This document shows positions 10,328-18,055 of a stretch of DNA of 56,880 nucleotides, piece by piece. This DNA comes from JBDTES01 sp039922435 (GTDB taxonomy: Bacteria > Patescibacteriota > Saccharimonadia > Saccharimonadales > UBA4665), in NCBI GenBank assembly GCA_039922435.1, contig JBDTES010000029.1:1-56880 (forward strand), read 5' to 3'. Below the pieces are notes generated by a model. The model was not told the origin of the DNA, searched no databases, and was given only the letters and a program-made list of their open reading frames with translations. The position numbers were made by a program, and so were the translations under genes. Within the stretch, counting starts at the first letter, position 1, and every line of letters begins with the position of its first letter.

Positions 10328-10427
10328 CTATGAAAAGCCATAACTTATACGATTCACATACTATGCAACCCTCTAAACCTATAAAGTGGGTTGTTCTTTT
10401 TTTAAAAAGTTATATGCTACTGAACAT

Positions 10428-11948
10428 ATGCGGAGCACGGTTCAGAGCCCTATCGAGACTGGCCAGCACGGCCTTATGGTTGATATCGAATGCAGCCTAT
10501 CAAACGGCTTGCCCGGGATTATTATCGTTGGCTTTGCCAATAAAGCCGTCGACGAGGCCAAAGAACGAATCCGTAGCGCCTTCACTGGTAGCAAAATTGA
10601 CTTGCCTCGTAAACGTATCACCATTAATTTAGCTCCAGCCGATGTTCCGAAAGATTCTAGTGGGTTCGACCTAGCAATCGCTGCTTCAATCTTACAGGCT
10701 AGCCATCAATCTCGCCGCGACCTAACTGGATTTGCTATCATGGGCGAGCTCGGGCTAGATGGAACTGTCCGCCCTATTAGAGGTATTATCGGCAAACTAC
10801 TGGTCAGTAAAAACCGCGGCATAAAATCGTTCATTATCCCTTCGTCTAACCTTAGCCAAGCTTTATTGGTACCAAACATAGACATTGTAACCGTAACTTC
10901 CCTGCACGACCTTTATGGCTTCCTTAATGACGCCGACAAAGTACCTCAATCAACTGGTGATGGCCAAGCTCCCTCATCGGCAACAGCCACTACTGAGGTC
11001 CAACTGCAAGACATAATCGGCCAAGAATCAGGTAAGCGAGCTATCGAAATATGTGCAGCTGGTGGACATAACCTACTACTCGGAGGCCCACCGGGTACTG
11101 GCAAGACCATGCTGGCTAAAACTCTGCCAGGCTTGTTGCCCCCATTAAGCCGCGAAGAAATGCTAGAAATAACTCACTTACATAGCTTGGCTAATAGTAA
11201 TTTTGACGAGATCATCACTACCAGACCCTTTCGGTCACCCCATCACAGTGCCAGCAATGTAGCTATAATCGGTGGCGGTAACAACCTACGGCCCGGCGAA
11301 ATGAGCCTTAGCCATCGTGGTATATTGCTTTTTGATGAGCTGCCCGAGTTTAACCGCACTACCATCGAGGCACTACGTCAGCCACTAGAAGACCGAACTA
11401 TCACTATTGCTAGAGCTAAAGATACGGCCCAATATCCAGCCCATTTTATATTCGTAGCTACCGCTAATCCCTGCCCTTGTGGCCACTACGGCACTAGCAA
11501 GACCTGTCGCTGTCTGCCTCATCAGATAATCAGATATAGACGAAAACTATCTGGGCCAATTCTCGATAGAATTGATTTATACGTCGATGTTCACGAAATC
11601 GATAACAGTCGCCTGCTAATGGAATCTAAAAATACCTCCACGGCTACTAACTCTATCAAAAGCCGTATATCACACAGCCGACAAATCCAATCCGACAGAT
11701 TCGGTTCTAGCCAAAAGCTAAACGCTGACATGACTAACAAGGACGTTAAAACCTATGCCAAACTTGAGCCTGCCGCTAAAAGCATCTTGGATGAGGCCGC
11801 CAATCGGTTCGGCTTATCGGCCAGAAGCTACATGCGTACCGTTAAGGTATCTCGGACTATTGCTGACCTAGACGGTTCCTTACCTATCACTTCTAGCCAC
11901 ATTGCCGAGGCCTTGCAATATCGCCCGCAACACTATCACGATGAATAA
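10428..11948 (+). CDS. comM: ComM-like Mg-chelatase-family AAA+ ATPase
   Basis: 506 residues from the ATG at 10428. The N-terminal Lon-like domain aligns with the family from that start (SNGLPGIIIVGF, then EAKERIRSA). The AAA+ core has GGPPGTGKT (Walker A), LLFDELPEF (Walker B) and a Cys-rich ANPCPCGHYG...CRC motif. ComM is a hexameric helicase promoting branch migration during integration of taken-up DNA, and the window also encodes a type IV pilus that could import DNA. A GTG at 10386 in the same frame would add 14 residues (GCSFFKKLYATEH...) with no match to the family. Neither start has a clear ribosome site. Confidence 0.92.
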   Translation: MRSTVQSPIETGQHGLMVDIECSLSNGLPGIIIVGFANKAVDEAKERIRSAFTGSKIDLPRKRITINLAPADVPKDSSGFDLAIAASILQASHQSRRDLTGFAIMGELGLDGTVRPIRGIIGKLLVSKNRGIKSFIIPSSNLSQALLVPNIDIVTVTSLHDLYGFLNDADKVPQSTGDGQAPSSATATTEVQLQDIIGQESGKRAIEICAAGGHNLLLGGPPGTGKTMLAKTLPGLLPPLSREEMLEITHLHSLANSNFDEIITTRPFRSPHHSASNVAIIGGGNNLRPGEMSLSHRGILLFDELPEFNRTTIEALRQPLEDRTITIARAKDTAQYPAHFIFVATANPCPCGHYGTSKTCRCLPHQIIRYRRKLSGPILDRIDLYVDVHEIDNSRLLMESKNTSTATNSIKSRISHSRQIQSDRFGSSQKLNADMTNKDVKTYAKLEPAAKSILDEAANRFGLSARSYMRTVKVSRTIADLDGSLPITSSHIAEALQYRPQHYHDE

Positions 11949-11954
11949 TTTTAC

Positions 11955-11983
11955 TTGCTACTCTGGTGTGTATCTGTTACAAT
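11955..11983 (+). promoter_or_regulatory. infC-rpmI-rplT promoter
   Basis: -35 TTGCTA (11955-11960), 17-base spacer, -10 TACAAT (11978-11983) with the extended TG at 11975-11976. Transcription would start near 11990, giving a leader of about 26 bases before the infC start. Confidence 0.8.
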
Positions 11984-12015
11984 TCCCCTAAGAAAGCCTT
12001 AAAGGAGATTAATAC

Positions 12016-12594
12016 ATCAGCACCATAACTCGCTTGAACAACAACATTCGAGCACCACAGCTACGCGTCATTGACGAAGATGGTAAACAATTAGGAGTTC
12101 TATCGCGTGCTGAAGCACTGCAGCTAGCAGCCGATCAAGATTTAGACTTGGTTGAGATATCACCTAATACCACTCCTCCGGTAGCCAAAATAGTCGACTG
12201 GGGCAAATATAACTACCAACGCACCAAGCAAATCCAGAAGAACAAACGTAACGTTAAGAACCTGGATCTGAAGCAAATGCGATTTGGCCTAAAGATTGGC
12301 GAGCACGACCTGGCGGTAAAAATGAAAAAGGTGCAAGGTTTTCTGGATATTGGCCATAAAGTTAAAATTACTTTATTCTTTCGCGGCCGAGAATTAGCCC
12401 ACAAGGATATCGGCTTTAACCTAGCCAGTAAGGTGATACAGGATTTCGGAGACCGTGTAGTGATTGACCAAGCGCCTCAGCTATCCGGCAAACAGCTAAC
12501 TTTTGTCATCAGGAGTAACCCCTCATACAAAGCTCCACCTGCCCCAAAAGCCGATAAAGAGCAAGAACTAGATCAAGTAAAATCAATCAATTAA
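12016..12594 (+). CDS. infC: Translation initiation factor IF-3, probable AUC start
   Basis: IF-3 binds the 30S subunit and checks the start codon. With the start used here it has 192 residues. The N-domain (NNNIRAPQLRVIDEDG...), the DLVEISPN motif, the lysine-rich linker and the C-domain (KIGEHDLAVKM, FFRGREL) are all present. There is no in-frame ATG or GTG at the beginning. A perfect AAAGGAG (12001-12007) lies eight bases before an in-frame ATC at 12016; the next candidate, TTG at 12034, is 26 bases from it. IF-3 genes often use AUU or similar rare starts for self-control, so I choose ATC. The C-terminal tail is longer and charged. First gene of infC-rpmI-rplT. Confidence 0.9.
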   Translation: MSTITRLNNNIRAPQLRVIDEDGKQLGVLSRAEALQLAADQDLDLVEISPNTTPPVAKIVDWGKYNYQRTKQIQKNKRNVKNLDLKQMRFGLKIGEHDLAVKMKKVQGFLDIGHKVKITLFFRGRELAHKDIGFNLASKVIQDFGDRVVIDQAPQLSGKQLTFVIRSNPSYKAPPAPKADKEQELDQVKSIN

Positions 12595-12616
12595 AGTTTA
12601 TTCTTAGGAGAATCAA

Positions 12617-12811
12617 ATGCCAAAGTTAAAAACTCACAGCGGTACCAAAGACCGCGTACGTATTACTAAGAACGGTAAAGTCCGAACCCGACACTCTTTT
12701 GCCAGTCACTTCTTGCAGAAGAAAAGTGGCTCCCGCAAGCGAAAGTTAGCTGGTCTAGATACTCTAGCCGGTAAGCAGGTTAAAAACATTAAGAAGAAGT
12801 TAGGAGTCTAA
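12617..12811 (+). CDS. rpmI: Ribosomal protein bL35
   Basis: 64-residue basic protein of the large subunit. The start MPKLKTHSGTKDR, the RSFASHFLQKKS-like middle (here RHSFASHFLQKKS) and the KKLG end are typical. A TAGGAG ribosome site lies seven bases before the ATG. It sits 22 bases after infC and two bases before rplT in the conserved IF3-L35-L20 operon. Confidence 0.96.
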   Translation: MPKLKTHSGTKDRVRITKNGKVRTRHSFASHFLQKKSGSRKRKLAGLDTLAGKQVKNIKKKLGV

Positions 12812-12813
12812 TA

Positions 12814-13161
12814 ATGCGCGTCAAACGAGGCACCACATCTCACGCCAAACACAACAAGATCCGTAGCGCTACTAAAGGCATGACTCATTCGAACCGGGCC
12901 TCAATTAAGCGCGGTCGCCAAGCTGTTACCAAGAGCCTACAGTTCGCTTATAGGGACCGACGCAACCGTAAGCGTACCTTTCGGCAGCTCTGGAACGCTC
13001 GCATCAACGCTGGCGCTAGACTAAACGGGACTACCTATAGTAAGTTAATTGCTGGCCTCAAGGCCGCCAAGATAGAACTGGATCGCAAAGTTCTAGCTGA
13101 ACTAGCTGTTAACGAACCAAGTGCCTTCGAAGCAATCGTTAAGGCTGCCCAAAAAGCCTAG
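12814..13161 (+). CDS. rplT: Ribosomal protein bL20
   Basis: 115 residues with the family signature KGMTHSNRASIKRGRQA and the RRNRKRTFRQLWNARINA block that binds 23S rRNA early in assembly. In other bacteria L20 represses this operon; I saw no obvious rRNA-mimic leader here. Its stop codon overlaps the stop of the convergent gene at 13158 within a CTAG. Confidence 0.96.
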   Translation: MRVKRGTTSHAKHNKIRSATKGMTHSNRASIKRGRQAVTKSLQFAYRDRRNRKRTFRQLWNARINAGARLNGTTYSKLIAGLKAAKIELDRKVLAELAVNEPSAFEAIVKAAQKA

Positions 13162-13670
13162 AACGCCTCATAGGCAGATATACCTGCCTCTTTCATCACC
13201 ACTGGCACAGGAGAAGCTTCTCGTTCTTGTTGCCATATATTCCGAACAGCGAGCGTTAGCGCTGCCGCACCAAAAATAGCTCCCGTTACTACAGTTGGCG
13301 AAGTTACGTCAGCTAGGCTTGGATCATTAGCGTCTACCACTAATTCATGAAAGCTATTGGCTGCTACAGTTATAGCCATCGCAACTCCCGTTTCTCCAAC
13401 TACTGTACGCAAACACCTCGGTACATGACGACTGGCAGCCCCCACCACTGCAACACCTCCGATAGCCAGAGCTTCACTTATAGCAAAGTGTCGAGCCGAA
13501 TCATACACTACAGGAATATGCCGTAGAACTTCTGGATCTCTTAGATACAAAGCCTGTACTATTAGTGACGCTACTGCCCCAATAGTAAGTACCGTTGGCG
13601 AGAAACGACGGTAAAACGGCTCCGACGCGGGTTCTAAGAATCCTGATTCAAGTTTTTTTGATTTAGGCAA
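13158..13670 (-). CDS. Hypothetical membrane protein
   Basis: 170 residues from a TTG start at 13670 preceded by AGGA at seven bases. Three or four hydrophobic stretches are visible (about residues 25-43, 66-80, 95-110, 125-142), separated by charged loops; the N-terminus is Lys/Glu-rich. I cannot place it in a family. It is convergent with rplT with a four-base overlap and stands alone between rplT and rnpB. Confidence 0.65.
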   Translation of the reverse strand: MPKSKKLESGFLEPASEPFYRRFSPTVLTIGAVASLIVQALYLRDPEVLRHIPVVYDSARHFAISEALAIGGVAVVGAASRHVPRCLRTVVGETGVAMAITVAANSFHELVVDANDPSLADVTSPTVVTGAIFGAAALTLAVRNIWQQEREASPVPVVMKEAGISAYEAF

Positions 13671-13756
13671 TTTCCCATCCTACAAACGTTTAATATACCC
13701 AGATTAGCTTATCTGGAGTCAGTATACTGTCCGCTTACGCTAATATCTAGTTAATC

Positions 13757-13765
13757 TGATACAAT
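13757..13765 (+). promoter_or_regulatory. rnpB promoter (extended -10)
   Basis: TG A TACAAT, an extended -10, ends six bases before the first base of the RNase P RNA P1 helix at 13772. No convincing -35 at 17 bases; TTACGC at 13735-13740 is the closest. Confidence 0.65.
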
Positions 13766-13771
13766 ATAGGG

Positions 13772-14119
13772 GTCAGATCATCGGCTAATCGCCCCAACTT
13801 GTTGGGGAGGAAAGTCCGGGCAGCATAGGGAGTGACAGTCGCTAACGGCGACCGGGGGTGACCCTAGGGAAAGTGCCACAGAGACGAAACTACCCCGAGC
13901 AATCAGGGCAAAGGTGAAACGAGTGAGGTAAAAGCTCACAGTGATGTGCGGTGACGCATAACAGAGGTAAACCCTGTCTGCTGCAAGGAATGGGCCTCGT
14001 TCTATCTAACGATAGATTGGTTCCCGCCAGCCCGATTATAACCCGCTTGATTCGTCGAGCAATTGGCGAACTAGATAGATGATTAGCCTCGACAAAACCC
14101 GGCTTACAGATGATCTGAC
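13772..14119 (+). ncRNA. rnpB: RNase P RNA
   Basis: Catalytic RNA that matures tRNA 5' ends. Both universally conserved blocks are present: GAGGAAAGTCCGGGC near 13806-13820 and AAACCCGGCTTACAG near 14096-14109. The ends form an 11-bp P1 helix (GTCAGATCATC at 13772-13782 with GATGATCTGAC at 14109-14119), which fixes both boundaries. The length of 348 suggests the bacterial A type. A terminator follows directly. Confidence 0.96.
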
Positions 14120-14120
14120 A

Positions 14121-14153
14121 TTAAAAACCACCTATTACCTAGGTGGTTTTTAA
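14121..14153 (+). terminator. rnpB terminator
   Basis: A 13-bp stem TTAAAAACCACCT / AGGTGGTTTTTAA with a seven-base loop and a T tract, two bases after the RNase P RNA end. Its A/T flanks allow function in both directions. Confidence 0.88.
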
Positions 14154-14319
14154 TGTCTATAACAATTACATACCGTATGTACTCATATAAGTATTAACTA
14201 ACTACTCAATCTGATTCCTACGACGTATATACGACAACTTCGTTAAATTACTAACCTAATGAATACTTATTCGTGTTTATTAAGATAATCGCGCCTGCTC
14301 TTACTATAAATCACCAACC

Positions 14320-15045
14320 TTACTGCTCGGGGTTATTCTTTAAGGCTTCATCTAGTGCTAGGTTCACTTCGGCATCAGCTAGCTTATTAAGTTCACGCGG
14401 TACGTGGTCAAAAGTTACCTTCTCAAACTTTTTAACTAGTTCTTTATTGGCCTCATGGATTGGCCATAAGTCACGATTTTTAACTTTAAAGATTCCCTTC
14501 ATTTGGTTTACTACTAGCATACTGTCCATATAGACATGAACCGTTCTAGCCTGATGCTTAAGGGATTCTTCGAGGCCAAACTTAAGTGCCTGATATTCTG
14601 CTTGATTATTGGTTGTAATCCCCAGATAAACACCCATATTTATGAGCACATTATCACTCATATCAAGCAACACGTAACCGCTTGATGATGGGCCCGGGTT
14701 ACCCCGTGATCCCCCATCTGCAAATAGCTTTAACTCCTTGAATACCGTAGATTTTTTGACATCATTACTATCCACCGGCTGAACCACTGTTACACTTTCT
14801 AGCCGGTCTATTGCGTCAGCCAACTGATGATCTTTGTCGGTAATCTGCATACCAGCGTCGTGTGTACTTAGCCAAATATCGACCTCATTCCACTCATTTT
14901 GCCAACGCGGATGGTGCTGCATTCGCTCAGCTTCAACTGCTACCCGCGACATAAATTCAAAGGCCTTTCTAAAGTTATCAAAGACAAATCTTTTATAAAG
15001 TCCATGCTTAGTTTCTTGCCAGCTTGATTTTAAATCTGCACCCAT
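14320..15045 (-). CDS. Pterin-4a-carbinolamine dehydratase / RNase H fusion
   Basis: 241 residues with two domains. Residues 1-82 match pterin-4a-carbinolamine dehydratase (DCoH): HHP at 44-46, a VDIWLSTHD strand with His62-Asp63, and the family's three active-site histidines in place. Residues 103-235 are an RNase H fold: Asp110 in FADGGSRGNPGP, Glu150 in NNQAEYQAL, Asp174 in VYMDSMLVV and Asp224 in NKLADAEVN give the full DEDD metal site. The first domain would dehydrate hydroxy-tetrahydropterins; the second would cut RNA in RNA-DNA hybrids. I know no functional link, and no pterin-dependent hydroxylase is visible here. The start lies six bases after an extended -10, so the mRNA looks leaderless. 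Confidence 0.88.
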   Translation of the reverse strand: MGADLKSSWQETKHGLYKRFVFDNFRKAFEFMSRVAVEAERMQHHPRWQNEWNEVDIWLSTHDAGMQITDKDHQLADAIDRLESVTVVQPVDSNDVKKSTVFKELKLFADGGSRGNPGPSSSGYVLLDMSDNVLINMGVYLGITTNNQAEYQALKFGLEESLKHQARTVHVYMDSMLVVNQMKGIFKVKNRDLWPIHEANKELVKKFEKVTFDHVPRELNKLADAEVNLALDEALKNNPEQ

Positions 15046-15051
15046 GTCTCC

Positions 15052-15060
15052 ATCTTATCA
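15052..15060 (-). promoter_or_regulatory. Extended -10 promoter, leaderless start
   Basis: Minus strand TG A TAAGAT followed by six bases and the ATG at 15045. Back to back with the tRNA-Pro promoter on the other strand. Confidence 0.6.
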
Positions 15061-15062
15061 TG

Positions 15063-15071
15063 TGCTAGAAT
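15063..15071 (+). promoter_or_regulatory. tRNA-Pro promoter (extended -10)
   Basis: TG C TAGAAT; predicted transcription start near 15079, seven bases before the tRNA 5' end. Confidence 0.6.
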
Positions 15072-15085
15072 AACTAAGTAATCAT

Positions 15086-15161
15086 CGGGGTGTAGCGCAG
15101 TTGGTAGCGCGTACGGCTGGGGGCCGTGAGGTCGCAGGTTCAAGTCCTGTCACCCCGACCA
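15086..15161 (+). tRNA. tRNA-Pro (GGG)
   Basis: Acceptor CGGGGTG pairs with CACCCCG (15151-15157), followed by A and an encoded CCA (15159-15161). The anticodon loop CTGGGGG gives anticodon GGG. The T arm GCAGG TTCAAGT CCTGT is canonical. The stop codon of the convergent gene begins on the very next base. Confidence 0.95.
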
Positions 15162-15698
15162 TTATTTCTGCAACTCGAAAGTTCTACTGCTAGGTGTATA
15201 TAAATATACGTCATACCCAAACGGTAGGCCGCTCCTTACCTTAAAATCCGCCTTACCATCATGGTTGTAATCATCCACTTTAAGCCAGCTATTATCGACT
15301 CGTGATGGACATGGTCCACCATTATCTCCATGTACAAGTACTACTTTGTTAGTCTCTTCTGAAGAGGTTATCGTCACATAGTTTAGTGGAGAACAAAAAT
15401 TATCCCAGCTGACCTGAGCATGTAACTCAAAAATAGCGTTTCCGCGTTCAATAGTAGTTATCACTTCGTCGTTCGGACCACCAAAACCGGAAGGCTCAGA
15501 GAAAAAGAAAATAACACCCAGTGCCGCTAGTAGAAGAATAACCCCACCAAGCAGTATCCAAAAACGCTTATTCGAATCCTTATAAGGTGCCAAGAGCTTA
15601 CGAATAGAGTATCTTTTTATAATATTGTGCTGGGCGCTGGCGTGATTAACCTGAAAAATTCCAGGTAGGTGCCCGCATATGCCAGCCAAGGCCGACAC
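15162..15698 (-). CDS. Membrane-anchored protein with Ca-binding-like loop
   Basis: 178 residues from GTG at 15698; an internal TTG at 15593 would give 143 and may be the true start, because the first 35 residues do not look conserved. One membrane segment (WILLGGVILLLAALGVIFFF) follows a basic stretch, so the remainder is extracellular. The C-terminal half contains DYNHDGKADFKV, with the D-x-N-x-D-G-x-x-D spacing of dockerin/FG-GAP calcium loops, and two cysteines. Family unknown. The gene ends flush against tRNA-Pro. Confidence 0.65.
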   Translation of the reverse strand: MSALAGICGHLPGIFQVNHASAQHNIIKRYSIRKLLAPYKDSNKRFWILLGGVILLLAALGVIFFFSEPSGFGGPNDEVITTIERGNAIFELHAQVSWDNFCSPLNYVTITSSEETNKVVLVHGDNGGPCPSRVDNSWLKVDDYNHDGKADFKVRSGLPFGYDVYLYTPSSRTFELQK

Positions 15699-15713
15699 GG
15701 ATATAAGGCTCCC

Positions 15714-15739
15714 TAATGATTAGTATCAGATAATCATTA
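15714..15739. repeat. Inverted repeat between M50 protease and downstream gene
   Basis: Nine-base arms TAATGATTA and TAATCATTA around an eight-base loop, extended by flanking GGCT/AGCC-type bases. There is no T tract. It could be an operator for the gene at 15698 or a 3' hairpin of the protease mRNA. Confidence 0.5.
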
Positions 15740-15792
15740 GCCAGCTGGCGGCGCCGAAACGTCTCCTTGCCCAGCTCTTATATTATACCCGT

Positions 15793-16410
15793 TTAAGGCA
15801 GTATATTCAGAACCATTTGCATAAGATTAAGTAAAATACCATTAAAGCCACCTAACAAAATTAGGCCGAATATAATAAAGAAGCCCATCGGCTCAAGCCG
15901 GCGCATAAAATCTTGCAAAGCCTCTGGTGCAAAAGCATACAATACTCTCGATCCATCAAGCGGTGGAATCGGTATCAAGTTAAAAACAAACAGCGCTACG
16001 TTTAGCTGCTCAAACAACCACACCACCTGACCAATGAACGATGAAGCGTCCATACCCCTAAGTAACAATGCGGCTATAAAAGCTAGCACCAGGTTAGACA
16101 ATGGCCCAGCGGCCGCAATCATGGCTGCGCCATACTCACCGTATTTCACTCGTGCTGGATTGAATGGTACCGGTTTGGCGGCCAAAAATGGGAACCCAAA
16201 CAATACAATCGTTACTATCGGTAATATAATCGTCATCACCGGATCAATGTGATTAAGTGGATTAAGGCTCAGCCGACCCTGATCGTGTGCCGTCGTATCA
16301 CCGAGTTTGTAGCCAACATAAGCGTGCATAAACTCGTGAATCACCATTGCCACCAGCACACTGACAATCAATACTATTATGTACGTGATATTTAATCCCT
16401 GAGAAAACAT
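15793..16410 (-). CDS. Site-2-type M50 zinc metalloprotease
   Basis: 205 residues from the ATG at 16410, nearly all membrane helices. The zinc site HEFMH lies in the first third, and the third ligand is in NLIPIPPLDGSR near residue 155-165; an FNPARVKYG loop lies between them. This is the short SpoIVFB/Rip-like group without a PDZ domain, which cleaves membrane-embedded substrates such as anti-sigma factors; the substrate is unknown. The frame is open for 40 more codons, but the ATG chosen lies seven bases after an extended -10, and the extension overlaps the rpmB promoter on the other strand. Confidence 0.88.
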   Translation of the reverse strand: MFSQGLNITYIIVLIVSVLVAMVIHEFMHAYVGYKLGDTTAHDQGRLSLNPLNHIDPVMTIILPIVTIVLFGFPFLAAKPVPFNPARVKYGEYGAAMIAAAGPLSNLVLAFIAALLLRGMDASSFIGQVVWLFEQLNVALFVFNLIPIPPLDGSRVLYAFAPEALQDFMRRLEPMGFFIIFGLILLGGFNGILLNLMQMVLNILP

Positions 16411-16417
16411 TATTAAC

Positions 16418-16426
16418 AGTATAACA
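16418..16426 (-). promoter_or_regulatory. Extended -10 promoter, leaderless start
   Basis: Minus strand TG T TATACT followed by seven bases and the ATG of the M50 protease at 16410. Confidence 0.65.
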
Positions 16427-16438
16427 TCCAGTAGATAA

Positions 16439-16467
16439 TTGACTTTTGGCGCTCGAAACTGTACAAT
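16439..16467 (+). promoter_or_regulatory. rpmB promoter
   Basis: -35 TTGACT (16439-16444), 17-base spacer, -10 TACAAT (16462-16467). It lies within 15 bases of the divergent M50 promoter. The leader of about 50 bases includes a perfect CAGCAT C ATGCTG dyad near 16488-16500. Confidence 0.82.
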
Positions 16468-16524
16468 AACACCTTGAATCTCCCACTCAGCATCATGCTG
16501 CGATGGATAAACAAGGAGCAACCC

Positions 16525-16716
16525 ATGCAAAAATGTGATTTAACTGGCAAAGGCAAGCAGTTCGGCAATAATGTCAGCTTCTCGCAGCGCCACACCAAAA
16601 AGGTTTGGAAGCCAAACCTACAAACTAAAACTGTTACGGTAGAGGGCAAAAAGGTCAGACTAAAGGTCAGTACTCAGGCCATCCGAACCCTCAAGAAAAA
16701 GGGTCTATTAGTTTAA
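16525..16716 (+). CDS. rpmB: Ribosomal protein bL28
   Basis: 63 residues starting MQKCDLTGKGKQFG, with the SFSQRHTKKVWKPNLQ block that defines L28, and ending KKKGLLV. AAGGAG (16513-16518) precedes the ATG by six bases, which settles the start over upstream in-frame ATGs. Of the zinc-type cysteines only Cys4 remains. Monocistronic, with its own promoter and terminator. Confidence 0.95.
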   Translation: MQKCDLTGKGKQFGNNVSFSQRHTKKVWKPNLQTKTVTVEGKKVRLKVSTQAIRTLKKKGLLV

Positions 16717-16732
16717 TAAACCTAGGTTAAAT

Positions 16733-16766
16733 AAAATATCCGGCCCAGAGATGGGCCGGATATTTT
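16733..16766 (+). terminator. rpmB terminator
   Basis: A 14-bp stem AAAATATCCGGCCC / GGGCCGGATATTTT with a six-base loop, just after the rpmB stop. T-rich on both sides, so it also serves the convergent MBL gene. Confidence 0.92.
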
Positions 16767-16800
16767 ATTGTAGGCACAAATAGGCCACCAAATCTATCTT

Positions 16801-17427
16801 TTACGACTTCTCAACTACAACTAGCTGAGTCGAGTCAGTCAAATCCAGGGGTTTAATACGTAATTTAACCGTTCTTTCTTTAACTTCTATAGGTATAATC
16901 TTTAGTGCGTCATCTAGTGATTGCTGGGGGACCGGGAAATTTAGGGTTTCATCGGCATAGTGAGTCGGGATAACTAACTTAGGCTCAATAGCTTTAATAA
17001 TCTCGAGAGCTCCCTCGGGGTCGAGAGTATAACCATTGCCGCCAACCGGAACTATTAAAACGTCAATCGAGCCCAAGGCTTCCAGATCAGATTCACTTAG
17101 CTTAGGAAAGATATGTCCGACTATAGCTACTCTAACTTCACTCATTATTATCCGGTAAATAACAGCGTTTTTCTGACCCTCTTCATCAATATGAGACCTC
17201 GCCTGAAGGCCGAACGCTGACACATTCTGTGTTTCAAACTCACCTGGTTGATCGATTACTATTCTAACCTCTTGTCCCACGTCACCATGAGGACCAGTAA
17301 ACACGCTGATGTCGCCGTTCCTTGTAACTGACTTAGCCCCTAAATCTTTTAGGTTATCATCAATTACTACTCGCCTAAGCTTATTACTCAGTACAATGCA
17401 ATTAGCTCCGTAAAATTGTATATCCAT
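16801..17427 (-). CDS. MBL-fold (UlaG-like) protein, degenerate metal site
   Basis: 208 residues resembling the COG2220 branch of the metallo-beta-lactamase fold: N-terminal strand pairs (QFYGANCIVLS), DQPGEFE, DVLIVPVGGNGYTLDPE and LVIPTHY. The HxHxDH motif of active hydrolases is not visible, so it may be non-catalytic or bind a single metal; the late His of PTHY remains. AAGGAG lies before the ATG. It starts 16 bases after a winged-helix gene, so the two likely form a unit, perhaps regulator and sensor; that is inference. Confidence 0.75.
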   Translation of the reverse strand: MDIQFYGANCIVLSNKLRRVVIDDNLKDLGAKSVTRNGDISVFTGPHGDVGQEVRIVIDQPGEFETQNVSAFGLQARSHIDEEGQKNAVIYRIIMSEVRVAIVGHIFPKLSESDLEALGSIDVLIVPVGGNGYTLDPEGALEIIKAIEPKLVIPTHYADETLNFPVPQQSLDDALKIIPIEVKERTVKLRIKPLDLTDSTQLVVVEKS

Positions 17428-17443
17428 ATCTCTCCTTATTAAA

Positions 17444-18049
17444 TCAGCTAAATATATCTAATTTATCAACCAATATTTGTTTCTTAGAAAGCAAAATATT
17501 ACTTACAAATCGGTCTTTTATTTGGTGGCGGTAGCTGAAGTCAGATGGCGACATAACGCTATAGCGTAGTTCTTTGCCTTCTTGGGACTCCATACTCGCC
17601 ACATACTTCTGCAATGCATGCTGATTTACATTACCTACAATCAACATGTCTATACCGCTAGTCTCATCCCTCGTAAATTGTCCCATTAAAGCAGCTGCCT
17701 CGATATTACCAAGTGCTTTTAGGGCAGCCGATTCATCCGTCTGAGTAGCTACCTCATCGTCAGCACCAGTCTTTTTGGCTCTCTTAGCTTTACTGGCAGA
17801 TCCAAAGATAGCCGATAATGGCTGATAGTATTCATATTTCTGATCTACTTCATAATAGACGCGGTTATTAGTAGTCTCGGACGTAAGTATGCCAATGCTC
17901 AGCATGTTGGCCAGCTCTCGACGAACAGAGTTTATTTGCTCGTCAATCTTACGCGTAATTTCCCGCACATAGAACGAACGGTTAGGATTACTACAGAACA
18001 GCTGTAACAGCTTGACGCGGGTTTTAGATCCAAACAATTGCTCAATCAT
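17444..18049 (-). CDS. Winged-helix protein, ArsR/MarR-like, with C-terminal NTase-like domain
   Basis: 201 residues. Residues 1-75 form a winged helix (LFGSKTRVKLLQLF, then FYVREITRKI, QINSVRRELANM as recognition helix, and NNRVYYEVD as wing). An acidic linker follows around 95-110. Residues 110-200 (GIDMLIVGNVN...) recall the nucleotidyltransferase-like domain often fused to such helices in Patescibacteria, but catalytic acids are not clear. A DNA-binding regulator is likely; the target is unknown. The ATG follows TG T TACAAT by six bases, so the mRNA looks leaderless. Confidence 0.75.
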   Translation of the reverse strand: MIEQLFGSKTRVKLLQLFCSNPNRSFYVREITRKIDEQINSVRRELANMLSIGILTSETTNNRVYYEVDQKYEYYQPLSAIFGSASKAKRAKKTGADDEVATQTDESAALKALGNIEAAALMGQFTRDETSGIDMLIVGNVNQHALQKYVASMESQEGKELRYSVMSPSDFSYRHQIKDRFVSNILLSKKQILVDKLDIFS

Positions 18050-18055
18050 ATTTCA

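Larger units (their letters stand above)
9188..10427. other. Long AT-rich region without a convincing gene
   Basis: About 1.2 kb with stops in all frames. It contains a strong hairpin at 9329-9359 (CGCTCATTCTACC paired with GGGTAGATTGAGCG), an A/T inverted repeat near 9560-9574 (TTGTTAT T ATAACAA), a single DnaA-box-like TTATGCACA near 10187, and a minus-strand terminator at 10285-10327. I recognise no tRNA, tmRNA, SRP RNA or decayed protein. It could hold an unrecognised ncRNA or be spacer DNA. Confidence 0.5.

Noticed and set aside
9188..10427. Possible replication origin
   Set aside because: Only one DnaA-box-like sequence was found, dnaA and dnaN are absent, and strand bias points to an origin at higher coordinates.
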